Of a stretch of 64,000 bases of DNA, positions 42,474 to 51,886 are shown piece by piece (positions within the stretch are counted from its first letter, which is position 1; each line of letters begins with the position of its first letter). The position numbers and the translations under genes were made by a program. The notes below the pieces were generated by a model. That model did no database searches and had not been told where the DNA came from. It saw only the letters and a program-made list of their open reading frames with translations. The stretch spans positions 1 through 64,000 of the forward strand of contig MKTD01000050.1 of the NCBI GenBank assembly GCA_001898165.1, given 5' to 3'. Source of the DNA: Bacteroidia bacterium 43-41 (GTDB taxonomy: Bacteria; Bacteroidota; Bacteroidia; Bacteroidales; Dysgonomonadaceae).

Positions 42474-44042
42474 GTGGCAAGCGAACTTGTAGTGGATGTC
42501 CAGCCTAGGGAGATTACGCTGGCGGTTCTCGATAATAAAAAACTCGTAGAGTTACAGCAAGAGAGCCAGAGCGAATCTTATGCGGTTGGAAACATCTATT
42601 TAGGCAGGGTCAAAAAGTTGATGCCTGCTCTAAATGCTGCATTTGTTGATGTAGGACACAAAAAGGACGCTTTTCTTCACTATTTGGATTTAGGGGTAGA
42701 ATTTAACTCTGTTACGGGTTTTCTGAAAGCGGTTGAAGATAAGAAAAAAAATTTACAGGTTCAGAAAATGAAACTGCAGCCCGAAATCGAAAAAGACGGC
42801 TCTATTTCGGACAAGCTGAAAGTGGGACAGGAGATATTGGTACAGGTTGCCAAAGAACCTATTTCGACAAAAGGCCCGAGATTGACAGCCGAAATTTCAT
42901 TTGCCGGAAGATTTATGGTATTGATCCCGTTCATCGACCGCGTTTCGGTTTCACAAAAAATTAAATCGCGCGAAGAACGCGCACGTCTTCGACAACTGGT
43001 TCAGAGCATCAAGCCCAAAAACTTTGGCGTAATTATTCGTACTAACGCCGAGGAAAAGAGAGTGGCAGAACTTGATGCAGAGTTAAAGGTATTGCTTAAA
43101 CGCTGGGAGGATACCGCCGAAAAGCTGCCTAAGGCAAAAGCACCGTCGTTGGTTTTCGAAGAGACGGGGCGCACGGTCGGATTACTTCGCGATATTTTCA
43201 GCCCATCGTTTGAACAGATCCACATCAATGATCCGGATGTGGCAAAACAGATTGCCGAGTATGTCGGTTTAATTGCTCCCGACCGGAAAAATGTAGTAAA
43301 ACTTTACAACGGGGCATCGCCAATCTTAGACAACTTCGGCATCACAAAACAGGTTAAATCGCTCTTTGGCAAAACCGTTACATTTAAGAACGGCGCTTAT
43401 CTTATTATCGAACACACCGAGGCATTGCACGTTATTGACGTGAACAGCGGAAACCGCAACAAACAATCGCTCGGACAGGAAGACAGCGCCTTTGAAGTAA
43501 ATGTTGCCGCCGCCGAGGAAATTGCCCGCCAACTGCGCTTGCGCGATATGGGCGGCATTATTGTGGTAGATTTCATCGATATGAGTTCGGGCGATCATCG
43601 CAACAAACTGTTCAACAAAATGAACGAGTTTCTGGCATCGGACAGAGCGAAACACAAAATTCTTCCATTGAGTAAATTCGGGTTAATGCAGATCACGCGT
43701 CAGCGGGTGCGCCCCGAAATGGAAGTCGCCACAAGCGAGATGTGCCCCACTTGCTTTGGAAAAGGGAAGATTAAATCATCGATTTTATTTACCGACACGT
43801 TGGAAGGGAAAATCGATTACTTGGCTAATAAGCTGAGAGTGAAGAAATTCAGTCTGCATATACATCCATATGTTGCAGCATATCTTCAACAGGGTTTGTT
43901 TTCGTTGAAATACAAATGGAAAAAGAAATACAATATTGCTATGAAAGTAATACCCAATCAAAGTTTGGGATTCCTGCAATATGTGTTTTACGATAAAGAG
44001 AACAACGAAATAGACCTGAAAGAAGAGATTGAAATGAAATAA
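42474..44042 (+). CDS. rng: Ribonuclease E/G family protein (RNase G)
   Basis: RNase G cleaves single-stranded RNA in rRNA maturation and mRNA decay. The 522-residue protein has an S1 domain (about 37-130, YLGRVKKLMPALNAAFVDVGHKKDAFLHYLDL) and an RNase H-like region. The DNase I-like catalytic domain has the metal-binding Asp residues in IDVNSGN and VDFIDM. The zinc-link CPTCFGKGK is near residue 425, and no long C-terminal scaffold is present. The start is a GTG. It follows the HU and bS22-like genes. Confidence 0.95.
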   Translation: MASELVVDVQPREITLAVLDNKKLVELQQESQSESYAVGNIYLGRVKKLMPALNAAFVDVGHKKDAFLHYLDLGVEFNSVTGFLKAVEDKKKNLQVQKMKLQPEIEKDGSISDKLKVGQEILVQVAKEPISTKGPRLTAEISFAGRFMVLIPFIDRVSVSQKIKSREERARLRQLVQSIKPKNFGVIIRTNAEEKRVAELDAELKVLLKRWEDTAEKLPKAKAPSLVFEETGRTVGLLRDIFSPSFEQIHINDPDVAKQIAEYVGLIAPDRKNVVKLYNGASPILDNFGITKQVKSLFGKTVTFKNGAYLIIEHTEALHVIDVNSGNRNKQSLGQEDSAFEVNVAAAEEIARQLRLRDMGGIIVVDFIDMSSGDHRNKLFNKMNEFLASDRAKHKILPLSKFGLMQITRQRVRPEMEVATSEMCPTCFGKGKIKSSILFTDTLEGKIDYLANKLRVKKFSLHIHPYVAAYLQQGLFSLKYKWKKKYNIAMKVIPNQSLGFLQYVFYDKENNEIDLKEEIEMK

Positions 44043-44048
44043 CAACGT

Positions 44049-44081
44049 AAAAACCGGGCTGCCCCGCAGTTCGGTTTTTTT
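44049..44081. terminator. rng/priA bidirectional terminator
   Basis: AAAACCGGGCTG pairs with CAGTTCGGTTTT using two G-T pairs, with A and T tracts on both sides. It lies between the convergent rng and priA genes and suits both. Confidence 0.8.
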
Positions 44082-44087
44082 AATAAG

Positions 44088-46325
44088 TCATCCCGTCACA
44101 TCCACGTCATAATGGAGGACGATATACCTGAAGTCTATATTCTCCCTGAAACGGGCTTCGACGGATTGAATAAACTGCCGGATTTTAGCCGGGGACAGAT
44201 TATTGTCGAGTTTCAACAAAATATCGCGGATATGATACTGTTGAATGCGGCTTATGAGTGGTTTGTTGGGACCCAGCACCATCTCTCCGAGCGATTGTTT
44301 AAGTAGGCGGGCAAAAAAATCCGCTCCCGATTCCACCTTGTCTTCATCTTTGTGTTTGAAAACAATCAATATCAATCGTTTAAAAGGCGGATAGTTGAAT
44401 AGTTTCCGTTCTGCGAGCTGAGAACGGAAGAAACCTTCGTAGTCGTTTGCCTGTAAATACCGATAAACAGGTTGCCCCGGATCGGCGGTTTGAATGACAA
44501 CTTCGCCTTGCCGGTTCTTCCTTCCGGCACGCCCGGCGGCCTGTAGCATCAGTTGAAAGCCCCGTTCGTGCGAGCGGAAATCGGGGTGATTGAGTAGCCC
44601 ATCTGCTGAAATAATACCCGCCACACTCACATTATCAAAGTCCAACCCTTTCGATAGCATTTGAGTACCAATTAAAATCTGCACTTTTTTGTTCTGGAAA
44701 TCGGAGATTATCTTCTCATAACTCTCTTTTCCGCGTGTAGTATCGGTATCCATCCGCGCAATAGAGGCATCGGGGAAGAGTTTCGCCACTTCTTCTTCCA
44801 GCTTCTCGGTACCCATCCCGATAAGCTCTACGCTTTCTTCGTGACAAACAGGGCATTCACGGACCGGTTTATATGTCTTGTTGCAGTAATGGCATTTCAA
44901 CTCCTGGCGATTTTTGTGATAGGTAAGCGATACGTCACAACGACTGCATTTCGGTGTCCAACCGCAAAGCTTGCACTCCAGCATCGGGGCAAACCCGCGC
45001 CGGTTGCGAAACAGAATCACCTGTTCCCCGGACTCTAATGCCTTGTTTATCTTTTCGATAAGAGCGGGAGCGAGCACCGTTTTCATTTTTTTTGTCCGGC
45101 GGAGCTCTTGGGTGTTCTCGAATGTGATTTTGGGAAGCTCAATATTGTCGAATCGTTGTTCGAGGGTTACCCATCCGTATTTTCCGGTTTTGGCGTTATA
45201 AAACGTTTCGATGGCCGGCGTAGCCGAACCCAGTAATGTTTTCGCTTCAAAAGTTTGTGCCAGTACTATTGCCGTATCACGCGCGTGATACCGGGGTGCC
45301 GGTTCCTGTTGCTTGTAGCTGGTCTCGTGCTCCTCATCCACGATGACCAGACCCAGTTGCCTGAAGGGCAGGAAAAGCGATGAACGTACGCCGATAACGA
45401 TTTCATAAGGGGATTCCGACAGCATTTTTTGCCAGATCTCCGTACGTTCGCTGTCGTTTATTTTGGAGTGATAAATTCCGAGCTTATCTCCAAAGACAGC
45501 TTGAAGCCTTGAAGTCAATTGCGTGGTGAGTGCGATTTCGGGAACCAGGTAAAGCGTCTGTTGTTTCAGTTTCAGGCGCTCTTCGATAAGGTGGATATAG
45601 ATTTCGGTTTTCCCGCTCGACGTGACACCGTGCAAAAGACAGACATTCTTTTCTTCGAAGCAGCGGTTTATCTCTTCAAATGCTTTTTGCTGCTGCACAT
45701 TTAATTTAAACGGTTTACGCGATGCTGCCACTTGCTTGTCGAGCCGGCTTACCTCTTCGGCATACTGGATCACTATTTTTTTTTCAATCAGGCCCTTTAA
45801 AACGCTGTCGCTGCATCCGGTTTTAGCCACAATCTCTTTTTTAGGGATCTGTTTCCCGCTCTCTTCCGAAAACAATTTTTTCAACGCCTGATAAAGCTCT
45901 GCTTGCTTTTTGGCTCTCCCGATGAGTTGTTTAATATCGTTGATGCCGGTGTTTAAACGAATAAATGTTTCTGTTTTGGATTTAAATTTTTCCTCCAAAT
46001 CTTGCGGCTTCATCAACGATGGCACGGCTGCTTTATAAACATCGCCAAGCGAAGCCATATAATAAAAAGAGATCCATTCCCACAATCGAACCTGATGCTC
46101 GTTCACCATCGGACGTGAATCTATGAGGGAATGAATCTCTTTTACTTCAACTCCTTTTGGAGGGTTGTTGTGCAGCCGGAGAATGATTGCTGTGTAGAAT
46201 TTCCGTTTTCCAAAAGGGACTATCGCCCTGAACCCGATACCTATCTTTCTTTGCATTTCTGCAGGGACAGCGTAGGTAAAAGATCCGGCCAAGGGAAGCG
46301 GGAGGACTACATCAACAAAATACAT
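44088..46325 (-). CDS. priA: Primosomal protein N' (replication restart helicase PriA)
   Basis: PriA recognises stalled forks and reloads the replicative helicase. The 745-residue protein has the N-terminal 3'BD (about 1-100, DVVLPLPLAGSFTYAVP), Walker A in GVTSSGKTEIY (about 235-245), the DEEH box and the helicase C motifs (ILIGTQMLSKGLDFDNVS, AAGRAGR). The zinc-binding Cys pairs are CKLCGWTPKCSRC and CHYCNKTYKPVRECPVC. It starts 2 bases after the upstream barrel gene ends, so the two are probably co-transcribed. Confidence 0.97.
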   Translation of the reverse strand: MYFVDVVLPLPLAGSFTYAVPAEMQRKIGIGFRAIVPFGKRKFYTAIILRLHNNPPKGVEVKEIHSLIDSRPMVNEHQVRLWEWISFYYMASLGDVYKAAVPSLMKPQDLEEKFKSKTETFIRLNTGINDIKQLIGRAKKQAELYQALKKLFSEESGKQIPKKEIVAKTGCSDSVLKGLIEKKIVIQYAEEVSRLDKQVAASRKPFKLNVQQQKAFEEINRCFEEKNVCLLHGVTSSGKTEIYIHLIEERLKLKQQTLYLVPEIALTTQLTSRLQAVFGDKLGIYHSKINDSERTEIWQKMLSESPYEIVIGVRSSLFLPFRQLGLVIVDEEHETSYKQQEPAPRYHARDTAIVLAQTFEAKTLLGSATPAIETFYNAKTGKYGWVTLEQRFDNIELPKITFENTQELRRTKKMKTVLAPALIEKINKALESGEQVILFRNRRGFAPMLECKLCGWTPKCSRCDVSLTYHKNRQELKCHYCNKTYKPVRECPVCHEESVELIGMGTEKLEEEVAKLFPDASIARMDTDTTRGKESYEKIISDFQNKKVQILIGTQMLSKGLDFDNVSVAGIISADGLLNHPDFRSHERGFQLMLQAAGRAGRKNRQGEVVIQTADPGQPVYRYLQANDYEGFFRSQLAERKLFNYPPFKRLILIVFKHKDEDKVESGADFFARLLKQSLGEMVLGPNKPLISRIQQYHIRDILLKLDNNLSPAKIRQFIQSVEARFRENIDFRYIVLHYDVDVTG

Positions 46326-46327
46326 TC

Positions 46328-46954
46328 TTAGAAATAGAGGGCTGCGGTAACGGACCAGAATCCGGCCTTTTGATTAAAGACATCTTTAAAATCCGGTTCA
46401 TCTACAGAGTAATCGTCTGTTAATTTCATTCTGTAATTAAACCCTACGGCCACACGTCTGATTACTTCCAGACCGGCTCCCAGATTAATGCCTGCTTCAA
46501 ATTTCTTTGCCTCAACATTGTCTTTGAAATCTGCATACTTAAAATCATCTCCCGACAGCCAAAAATTGGCGTAAGGGCCGGCAGCTAAAAACACTTTTAC
46601 CGGAGAGATAAGCCCGATTTTGTATTTTAAGTTTACCGGAATGTCAATGGAATGGCTGGAAATATCTTCTACGGTAGTTTTGATTCCCCCCTCACTTACT
46701 TTTTTTACATTCATTTTCTTGTTGCTGTATAAAACCGATCCCTCTATTCCAAAATCTACAACAGGGAGCATAAATTCTATCGTTGGCCCCACCTTGAAAT
46801 CATTCATATTCTCCACCGAGTACAAATTCTTGGTGAAAGAAGGTTTGTTGATCCCTACTTCTCCTCTTAATCCAAACCGTAATTGCGCACTTACCGTACT
46901 TCCCATCATAAGAAAGACAAAAAGGCCGGTTACAAATAATTTTCCTGATTTCAT
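46328..46954 (-). CDS. Outer-membrane beta-barrel protein (PorT-like family)
   Basis: The 208-residue protein has a signal peptide ending at VSAQ and then barrel strands with LRFGLRGEVGINKPSF, VGPTIEFMLPVVDFGIEGSVLYS and a final FWSVTAALYF. This resembles the outer-membrane protein beta-barrel domain (PorT-like) common in Bacteroidota. The gene is directly upstream of priA, a pairing without an obvious functional reason. A minus-strand TAGATTTG box at 46997-47004 adjoins the dispersed repeat. Confidence 0.8.
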   Translation of the reverse strand: MKSGKLFVTGLFVFLMMGSTVSAQLRFGLRGEVGINKPSFTKNLYSVENMNDFKVGPTIEFMLPVVDFGIEGSVLYSNKKMNVKKVSEGGIKTTVEDISSHSIDIPVNLKYKIGLISPVKVFLAAGPYANFWLSGDDFKYADFKDNVEAKKFEAGINLGAGLEVIRRVAVGFNYRMKLTDDYSVDEPDFKDVFNQKAGFWSVTAALYF

Positions 46955-46996
46955 AATTGATCTGTTTTTTAAAATTAATCAAACCCTTTGCAAATG

Positions 46997-47004
46997 CAAA
47001 TCTA
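46997..47004 (-). promoter_or_regulatory. -7 box of the barrel-priA operon
   Basis: Minus-strand TAGATTTG, 42 bases upstream of the ATG. Its last bases overlap the edge of the dispersed repeat at 47003-47073. Confidence 0.5.
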
Positions 47005-47073
47005 AGAAATTGTTTTGAATTCTTTATGCACTGTTTCTTAGTCATTTTTTGATGGATTCAAAACAATTTCTAA
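47003..47073. repeat. Dispersed palindromic repeat, short form
   Basis: TAAGAAATTGTTTTGAAT at 47003-47020 is inverted at 47056-47073 with one mismatch. The inner string TTAGTCATTTTTTGATGGATT is shared with the long copy at 19014-19202. The remainder of the 46955-47205 gap holds the sdh terminator and no gene. Confidence 0.75.
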
Positions 47074-47144
47074 CTGTTTAGACAGTTGAAACGGCAAAAA
47101 GTTAAATCAAAAATGTTAATTAATCATATTTTAGGCTGGGTATC

Positions 47145-47182
47145 AAAAGAAAAGCGTTCTGCCCCGCGCAGGAGCAAAACGC
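47145..47182 (-). terminator. Succinate dehydrogenase operon terminator
   Basis: On the minus strand GCGTTTTGCTCC pairs with GGGGCAGAACGC around a 5-base loop and is followed by TTTTCTTTT. It begins about 24 bases after the sdhB stop. Confidence 0.85.
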
Positions 47183-47205
47183 CTTGTCTGTTGATATATA
47201 ATTGG

Positions 47206-47961
47206 TTAGTCCTTGAATTTTGCTTTCAGGAATTCGCGGTTCAATCGGGCAATATGGCTGATGGAAATATTTTTGGGACATTCCTGTTCGCAAGCGCCTG
47301 TATTGGTACAGTTCCCGAACCCGAGTTCGTCCATTTTAGCAACCATCGCTTTGGCACGTTTAGCGCGTTCTGCTTTTCCTTGCGGGAGCAAAGCCAGTTG
47401 GCTTACCTTTGCCGAAACAAAGAGCATTGCCGATCCGTTTTTACAGGTTGCCACACAAGCCCCGCAACCGATACAGGCGGCAGCATCCATGGCTTCATCG
47501 GCAGCGTATTTGGGAATTGGAATAGCATTTCCATCGGGAACGCCGCCGGTATTTACCGAAACATAGCCTCCTGCCTGGATAATTTTATCGAAAGCCGTCC
47601 GGTCAACCATCAGGTCGCGGATTATGGGGAATCCTGCTGAGCGCCACGGTTCTACCGTGATGGTGTCCCCGTCGTTGAATTTGCGCATATGCAGCTGGCA
47701 GGTGGTAACATCTTCATCCGGCCCGTGAGGGAATCCGTTGATATACAAACTGCACATTCCACAGATGCCTTCGCGGCAATCGTGATCGAAAACAACCGGG
47801 TCTTTTCCTTCGTTGATGAGTTGTTCGTTCAGGATATCCATCATTTCAAGGAAGGAACTGCCTTGCGAGATATCTTTCAATTCGTAGGTTTCAAAATTTC
47901 CTTTTACTTTCGGGCCTTTTTGACGCCATACTCGTACTTTGATATTTATATTTTTGTCCAT
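47206..47961 (-). CDS. sdhB: Succinate dehydrogenase/fumarate reductase iron-sulfur subunit
   Basis: This subunit passes electrons between the flavin and the membrane quinone site. The 251-residue protein has the [2Fe-2S] ligands in [15 protein letters not shown] (about 61-75), the [4Fe-4S] ligands in [11 protein letters not shown] (about 138-148) and the [3Fe-4S] region [15 protein letters not shown] (about 205-219). It is the last gene of the sdhC-sdhA-sdhB operon, 20 bases after sdhA. In anaerobic Bacteroidota the enzyme mainly works as a fumarate reductase, making succinate. Confidence 0.96.
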   Translation of the reverse strand: MDKNINIKVRVWRQKGPKVKGNFETYELKDISQGSSFLEMMDILNEQLINEGKDPVVFDHDCREGICGMCSLYINGFPHGPDEDVTTCQLHMRKFNDGDTITVEPWRSAGFPIIRDLMVDRTAFDKIIQAGGYVSVNTGGVPDGNAIPIPKYAADEAMDAAACIGCGACVATCKNGSAMLFVSAKVSQLALLPQGKAERAKRAKAMVAKMDELGFGNCTNTGACEQECPKNISISHIARLNREFLKAKFKD

Positions 47962-47981
47962 AGGATGATACGATTTTTAAA

Positions 47982-49985
47982 TTACGACTTATAATTACGT
48001 TGTTGTCTCACGATAAATTCATAGTCGAGAGGCTCTTTGTACATAACCGGAGCTTTGTCTTCGCCCTGATATTCCCAACAGGAAACATAAGAGAACTTGT
48101 CGTCGTGACGTAAGGCTTCCCCTTCTTCGGTTTGATGTTCCAGACGGAAGTGACCGCCGCAGGATTCTTCCCTGTCTAGCGCATCGTGGGCCATAAGTTC
48201 GCCTATCTCGATAAAATCGGCCAGACGAAGCGCTTTGTCCAACTCAACGTTCAACGAGCTCTTTTCTCCCGGGATCCGTACATTTGCCCAGAACTCCTTC
48301 TTCAGTACCTTCAACTCTTCGATGGCTTTCTTCAAGCCTTCGGCTTCACGACCCATCCCCACTAAATCCCACATGATGTGTCCGAGTTTCTTATGGAAGT
48401 GGTCCACCGAGTGTTTGCCTTTTATGTTCATAAGCCTTTCCATGCGTGCATCGATATCTTTTTCTGCTTTTGCAAACTCAGGACTGTCGGTGCTGAACCT
48501 TGGCACGGTGATCTGGTCGGCAAGATAACTTTGGATGGTGTACGGCAAAACAAAATATCCGTCGGCCAATCCCTGCATCAATGCCGAAGCACCCAGGCGG
48601 TTTGCGCCGTGATCGGAGAAGTTGGCCTCGCCGATGGCGAAAAGGCCGGGTATGGAAGTCATCAGTTCATAATCTACCCAAATACCTCCCATGGTATAGT
48701 GGATGGCGGGATAGATCATCATCGGTGTTTCGTACGGGTTATCGTCAACGATTTTTTCATACATCTGGAAAAGGTTCCCGTAGCGGGCCTCCACCACATC
48801 TTTCCCGAGGCGTTTGATGGCATCGGCAAAATCGAGATAAACGGCCAACCCGGTCGTCCCGACTCCATAACCTGCATCGCAGCGTTCTTTGGCTGCGCGT
48901 GATGCCACGTCGCGGGGAACAAGGTTGCCGAAAGCGGGATAGCGGCGTTCCAGGTAGTAATCGCGATCTTCTTCTTTTATCTCTGTCGGCCTCAGTTTCC
49001 CTTCACGGATTGCCCGGGCATCCTCAATTTTCTTAGGAACCCATATCCTGCCGTCGTTGCGCAACGATTCCGACATCAACGTCAGTTTCGATTGGAATTC
49101 ACCGTGAACGGGAATACAGGTCGGGTGAATTTGTGCCATACAGGGGTTGGCAAAGTAAGCCCCTTTCTTGTAGCATTGCCAGGCAGCTGATCCGTTGGAT
49201 GTCATTGCATTGGTGGAGAGGAAAAACGTGTTCCCGTATCCGCCGGAGGCAATAACGACGGCGTGAGCCGCAAATCTCTCTAATTTCCCGGTTACGAGGT
49301 TGCGGGCAATAATCCCGCGGGCGCGCCCGTCGATTATCACGAGGTCAACCATCTCGTACCGTGTATATAATTTCACCTGTTTTTTATTTATAGCACGGCT
49401 CAATGCACTGTAAGCGCCAAGAAGCAATTGCTGTCCGGTCTGCCCGCGTGCATAAAAAGTACGCGATACCTGTGCGCCCCCGAAAGAGCGGTTATCGAGC
49501 AAACCACCGTATTCGCGTGCAAAGGGAACGCCCTGGGCTACGCACTGATCGATGATGTTGTTGGAGACTTCGGCAAGGCGGTAAACGTTCGCTTCGCGTG
49601 CGCGGTAGTCGCCACCCTTTATGGTGTCGTAGAACAGGCGATAGACGGAGTCACCGTCGTTTTGATAGTTTTTTGCAGCATTGATACCCCCTTGTGCGGC
49701 AATGGAGTGTGCGCGCCGGGGTGAATCCTGAATGCAGAAATTCAACACGTTGAATCCCAATTCGCCTAACGATGCCGCAGCCGATGCTCCGGCAAGCCCC
49801 GTTCCAACGACGATAATATCGAGACGGCGTTTATTGGCAGGGTTCACCAATTTTTGATGTGCCTTGTAGGATGACCATTTCTCGGCCAACGGCCCTTTTG
49901 GAATTTTTGAGTCCAATTTTATTTTATTGTCTGTTACAGTAGTTTTGTTTTCTACTTTTGCAGTTTCGTCTTCTTTGTTTATCAT
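47982..49985 (-). CDS. sdhA: Succinate dehydrogenase/fumarate reductase flavoprotein subunit
   Basis: This is the catalytic subunit with covalent FAD. The 667-residue protein has the dinucleotide motif [20 protein letters not shown] near residues 56-75 and the FAD-linking His in [15 protein letters not shown] near 92-106. The catalytic region includes [11 protein letters not shown] and later [23 protein letters not shown]. The long length and the [19 protein letters not shown] lead are typical of the Bacteroidota/epsilon type B enzyme. About 20 residues at the N-terminus look like an extra lysine- and threonine-rich leader. Confidence 0.96.
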   Translation of the reverse strand: MINKEDETAKVENKTTVTDNKIKLDSKIPKGPLAEKWSSYKAHQKLVNPANKRRLDIIVVGTGLAGASAAASLGELGFNVLNFCIQDSPRRAHSIAAQGGINAAKNYQNDGDSVYRLFYDTIKGGDYRAREANVYRLAEVSNNIIDQCVAQGVPFAREYGGLLDNRSFGGAQVSRTFYARGQTGQQLLLGAYSALSRAINKKQVKLYTRYEMVDLVIIDGRARGIIARNLVTGKLERFAAHAVVIASGGYGNTFFLSTNAMTSNGSAAWQCYKKGAYFANPCMAQIHPTCIPVHGEFQSKLTLMSESLRNDGRIWVPKKIEDARAIREGKLRPTEIKEEDRDYYLERRYPAFGNLVPRDVASRAAKERCDAGYGVGTTGLAVYLDFADAIKRLGKDVVEARYGNLFQMYEKIVDDNPYETPMMIYPAIHYTMGGIWVDYELMTSIPGLFAIGEANFSDHGANRLGASALMQGLADGYFVLPYTIQSYLADQITVPRFSTDSPEFAKAEKDIDARMERLMNIKGKHSVDHFHKKLGHIMWDLVGMGREAEGLKKAIEELKVLKKEFWANVRIPGEKSSLNVELDKALRLADFIEIGELMAHDALDREESCGGHFRLEHQTEEGEALRHDDKFSYVSCWEYQGEDKAPVMYKEPLDYEFIVRQQRNYKS

Positions 49986-50012
49986 AATGTTTTTAAATTT
50001 TAGTAAGTAAAA

Positions 50013-50699
50013 TTACGCGCCAAAGCCGAGCAGATAATAAACCGGAACAGAAATGAACAACAAACAGATAATCGTTGCAACAACGTAAGATAATGTTTTC
50101 AGGCGGGGCAGCCAAATCCGGTTGTTCCATCCCAATGTCTGCATTGCGCTCCAGAAACCGTGTGTAAGGTGAAACCATATCGCAACAAGCCACACAATAT
50201 ATATAATGCTGTAGAGCGGTTGAGTGAAGAGTTCACGGATAAAATAGGCGCCATCCGTCGGATCGTGGAAGCCTGCAGCAGCGTAGTTGTGCCCGTGCAT
50301 CAGCTCTACCAATTGCATTTTAGACCAGAAATTGATCAAGTGCAACACCAGGAAGCCGAAGATTATCGTACCCAGGATGAACATGTTTTTCGATGCCCAG
50401 GTGACGGTCTTTTGCGACTTAGCAACAGCGTACTTGTTTGACCCTCGTGCTTTCTGATTTTGAAGCGTTAAGACGGAGGCATAAATAATATGGATGATGA
50501 AACCCAAAGCGAGAATTCCGGTTCCGATAAGGGCATACCAGTTAGCGCCCAGTGCGGCTGCGATGGCGTTGTATGCATCGGCCGAAATGATAACTACGAA
50601 ATTCATCAAACTGTGGAACATCAAAAATAGGACGAGAAACAAACCAGAGATACTCATAATCAGCTTCCGTCCGATAGAAGAATTAATTAGCCAGCTCAT
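50013..50699 (-). CDS. sdhC: Succinate dehydrogenase/fumarate reductase cytochrome b subunit
   Basis: This 228-residue membrane anchor of the type B complex has five predicted helices and histidines suited to bind two hemes (HSLMNFVV near 29, HIIYASV, HLINFWSK, HLTHGFWSAMQ). It anchors the flavoprotein and iron-sulfur subunits and connects them to menaquinone. It is the first gene of the operon; sdhA starts 27 bases after its stop. Confidence 0.95.
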   Translation of the reverse strand: MSWLINSSIGRKLIMSISGLFLVLFLMFHSLMNFVVIISADAYNAIAAALGANWYALIGTGILALGFIIHIIYASVLTLQNQKARGSNKYAVAKSQKTVTWASKNMFILGTIIFGFLVLHLINFWSKMQLVELMHGHNYAAAGFHDPTDGAYFIRELFTQPLYSIIYIVWLVAIWFHLTHGFWSAMQTLGWNNRIWLPRLKTLSYVVATIICLLFISVPVYYLLGFGA

Positions 50700-51034
50700 A
50701 AAGTTGTTGTTTAAAAATTTATTTAGTAATTATATTGATTTTCAGTTATGGTGATAAAAAAAACAGTTTCTAGCTCTAAAGGAATGTGGAAATTCAATTC
50801 AGAGCACAAAAATAGCATTTTAAAATATCAAAAAAGAATAATTTCCGGAATAATTTATCGGGCTCTCTTATTTAGAATCATTCTTTTTAGTTGTTTTCAT
50901 GTCCGGAATATCCGATTTTTATTTTCGTAATTATGTTTATTAAGTGTAATTTTGGAGAATTGAATAATTCAATATTTGCATGCATTCCGTCGGTGTACTT
51001 GTAAAAGTTCAGTAAATAATTAAAATAGTTCCGA
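50700..51034. other. Intergenic region between sdhC and a lipoprotein gene
   Basis: This 335-base divergent gap is AT-rich. It holds one partial dispersed-repeat end (AACAGTTTCTA near 50763), two copies of TCCGGAATA, a TAATTTTG box at 50947-50954 that may serve the plus-strand gene, and a small palindrome ATTGAAT-A-ATTCAAT. No gene is visible. Confidence 0.5.
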
Positions 51035-51886
51035 ATGAAAAAAATAGTACTCTCCTTTCTGCTGTTTTTCAGCTTGATTTTAATGGGCTGTTCACAAGCC
51101 GCAAAAGATTTCACTATGAATATCGCCACATATAATATCCGTATGGATACTGAGGCAGATAGCCTTGATGCCTGGCAGCATCGTAAAGAGATGGTGAAAG
51201 GGTTGGTCCGTTTTCACGATTTCGATATTTTTGGTACGCAGGAGGCGTTTAAACATCAGTTGGCCGATATCCTCGAACTAGAGAATTATGCTTACGTTGG
51301 GGTGGGGCGCGATGACGGGAAAGATGCTGGCGAGCATTCTGCCATTGTTTACAGGAAGGACAGGTTTGATGTGTTGAAAAACGGCGATTTCTGGTTCGCG
51401 GAAAACCCGGATGTGCCGGGTAAGGGCTGGGATGCTGTCTGCTGCAACAGAATCTGTTCATGGGCAAAGTTTAAAGATAAAAAAACAGGTAAGGAGTTTT
51501 TTGTTTTCAACTCACACTTCGATCATCAGGGGCAGGAAGCGCGAAAGAATTCATCGCTTCTGCTTCTGAAAAAGATAGAAGAGATTGCTGGAAAGGGTGT
51601 CGTTTTCTGCACAGGGGATTTCAACGCCACTCCCGATGACGAACCCATACAAATCCTGATGAATGACGGGAGGTTGAAAGATTCCTTCCGGGTTTCGGCA
51701 TGTCCGCCTTACGGGACGGAAGGAACCTTTAATTCATTCAGGCTGGATTTCCCGATGAGAGACCGTATTGATTATATCTGGGTTTCGGAAGGTGTGAAAG
51801 TGAATAAATACGGCGTCTTAAATGATGTACAATACGGTCATTTCCCGTCCGACCATTTTCCGGTGATGGTCAATGTGACGTTCTGA
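51035..51886 (+). CDS. Endonuclease/exonuclease/phosphatase-fold lipoprotein
   Basis: The 283-residue protein has a lipobox (LMGC at about residues 16-19) and then a DNase I-like fold with the family motifs NIATYNIRMD (about 30-39), GTQEAFKHQL, NSHFDHQGQEAR, TGDFNATPDDEP and a final SDHFPVMV. All catalytic positions (E, D-N, D-H) are present, so it is probably active. Secreted members in Bacteroidota act on sugar phosphates, lipids or nucleic acids, and the substrate here is unknown. Its 3' end overlaps the convergent aminotransferase gene by 17 bases. Confidence 0.9.
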   Translation: MKKIVLSFLLFFSLILMGCSQAAKDFTMNIATYNIRMDTEADSLDAWQHRKEMVKGLVRFHDFDIFGTQEAFKHQLADILELENYAYVGVGRDDGKDAGEHSAIVYRKDRFDVLKNGDFWFAENPDVPGKGWDAVCCNRICSWAKFKDKKTGKEFFVFNSHFDHQGQEARKNSSLLLLKKIEEIAGKGVVFCTGDFNATPDDEPIQILMNDGRLKDSFRVSACPPYGTEGTFNSFRLDFPMRDRIDYIWVSEGVKVNKYGVLNDVQYGHFPSDHFPVMVNVTF

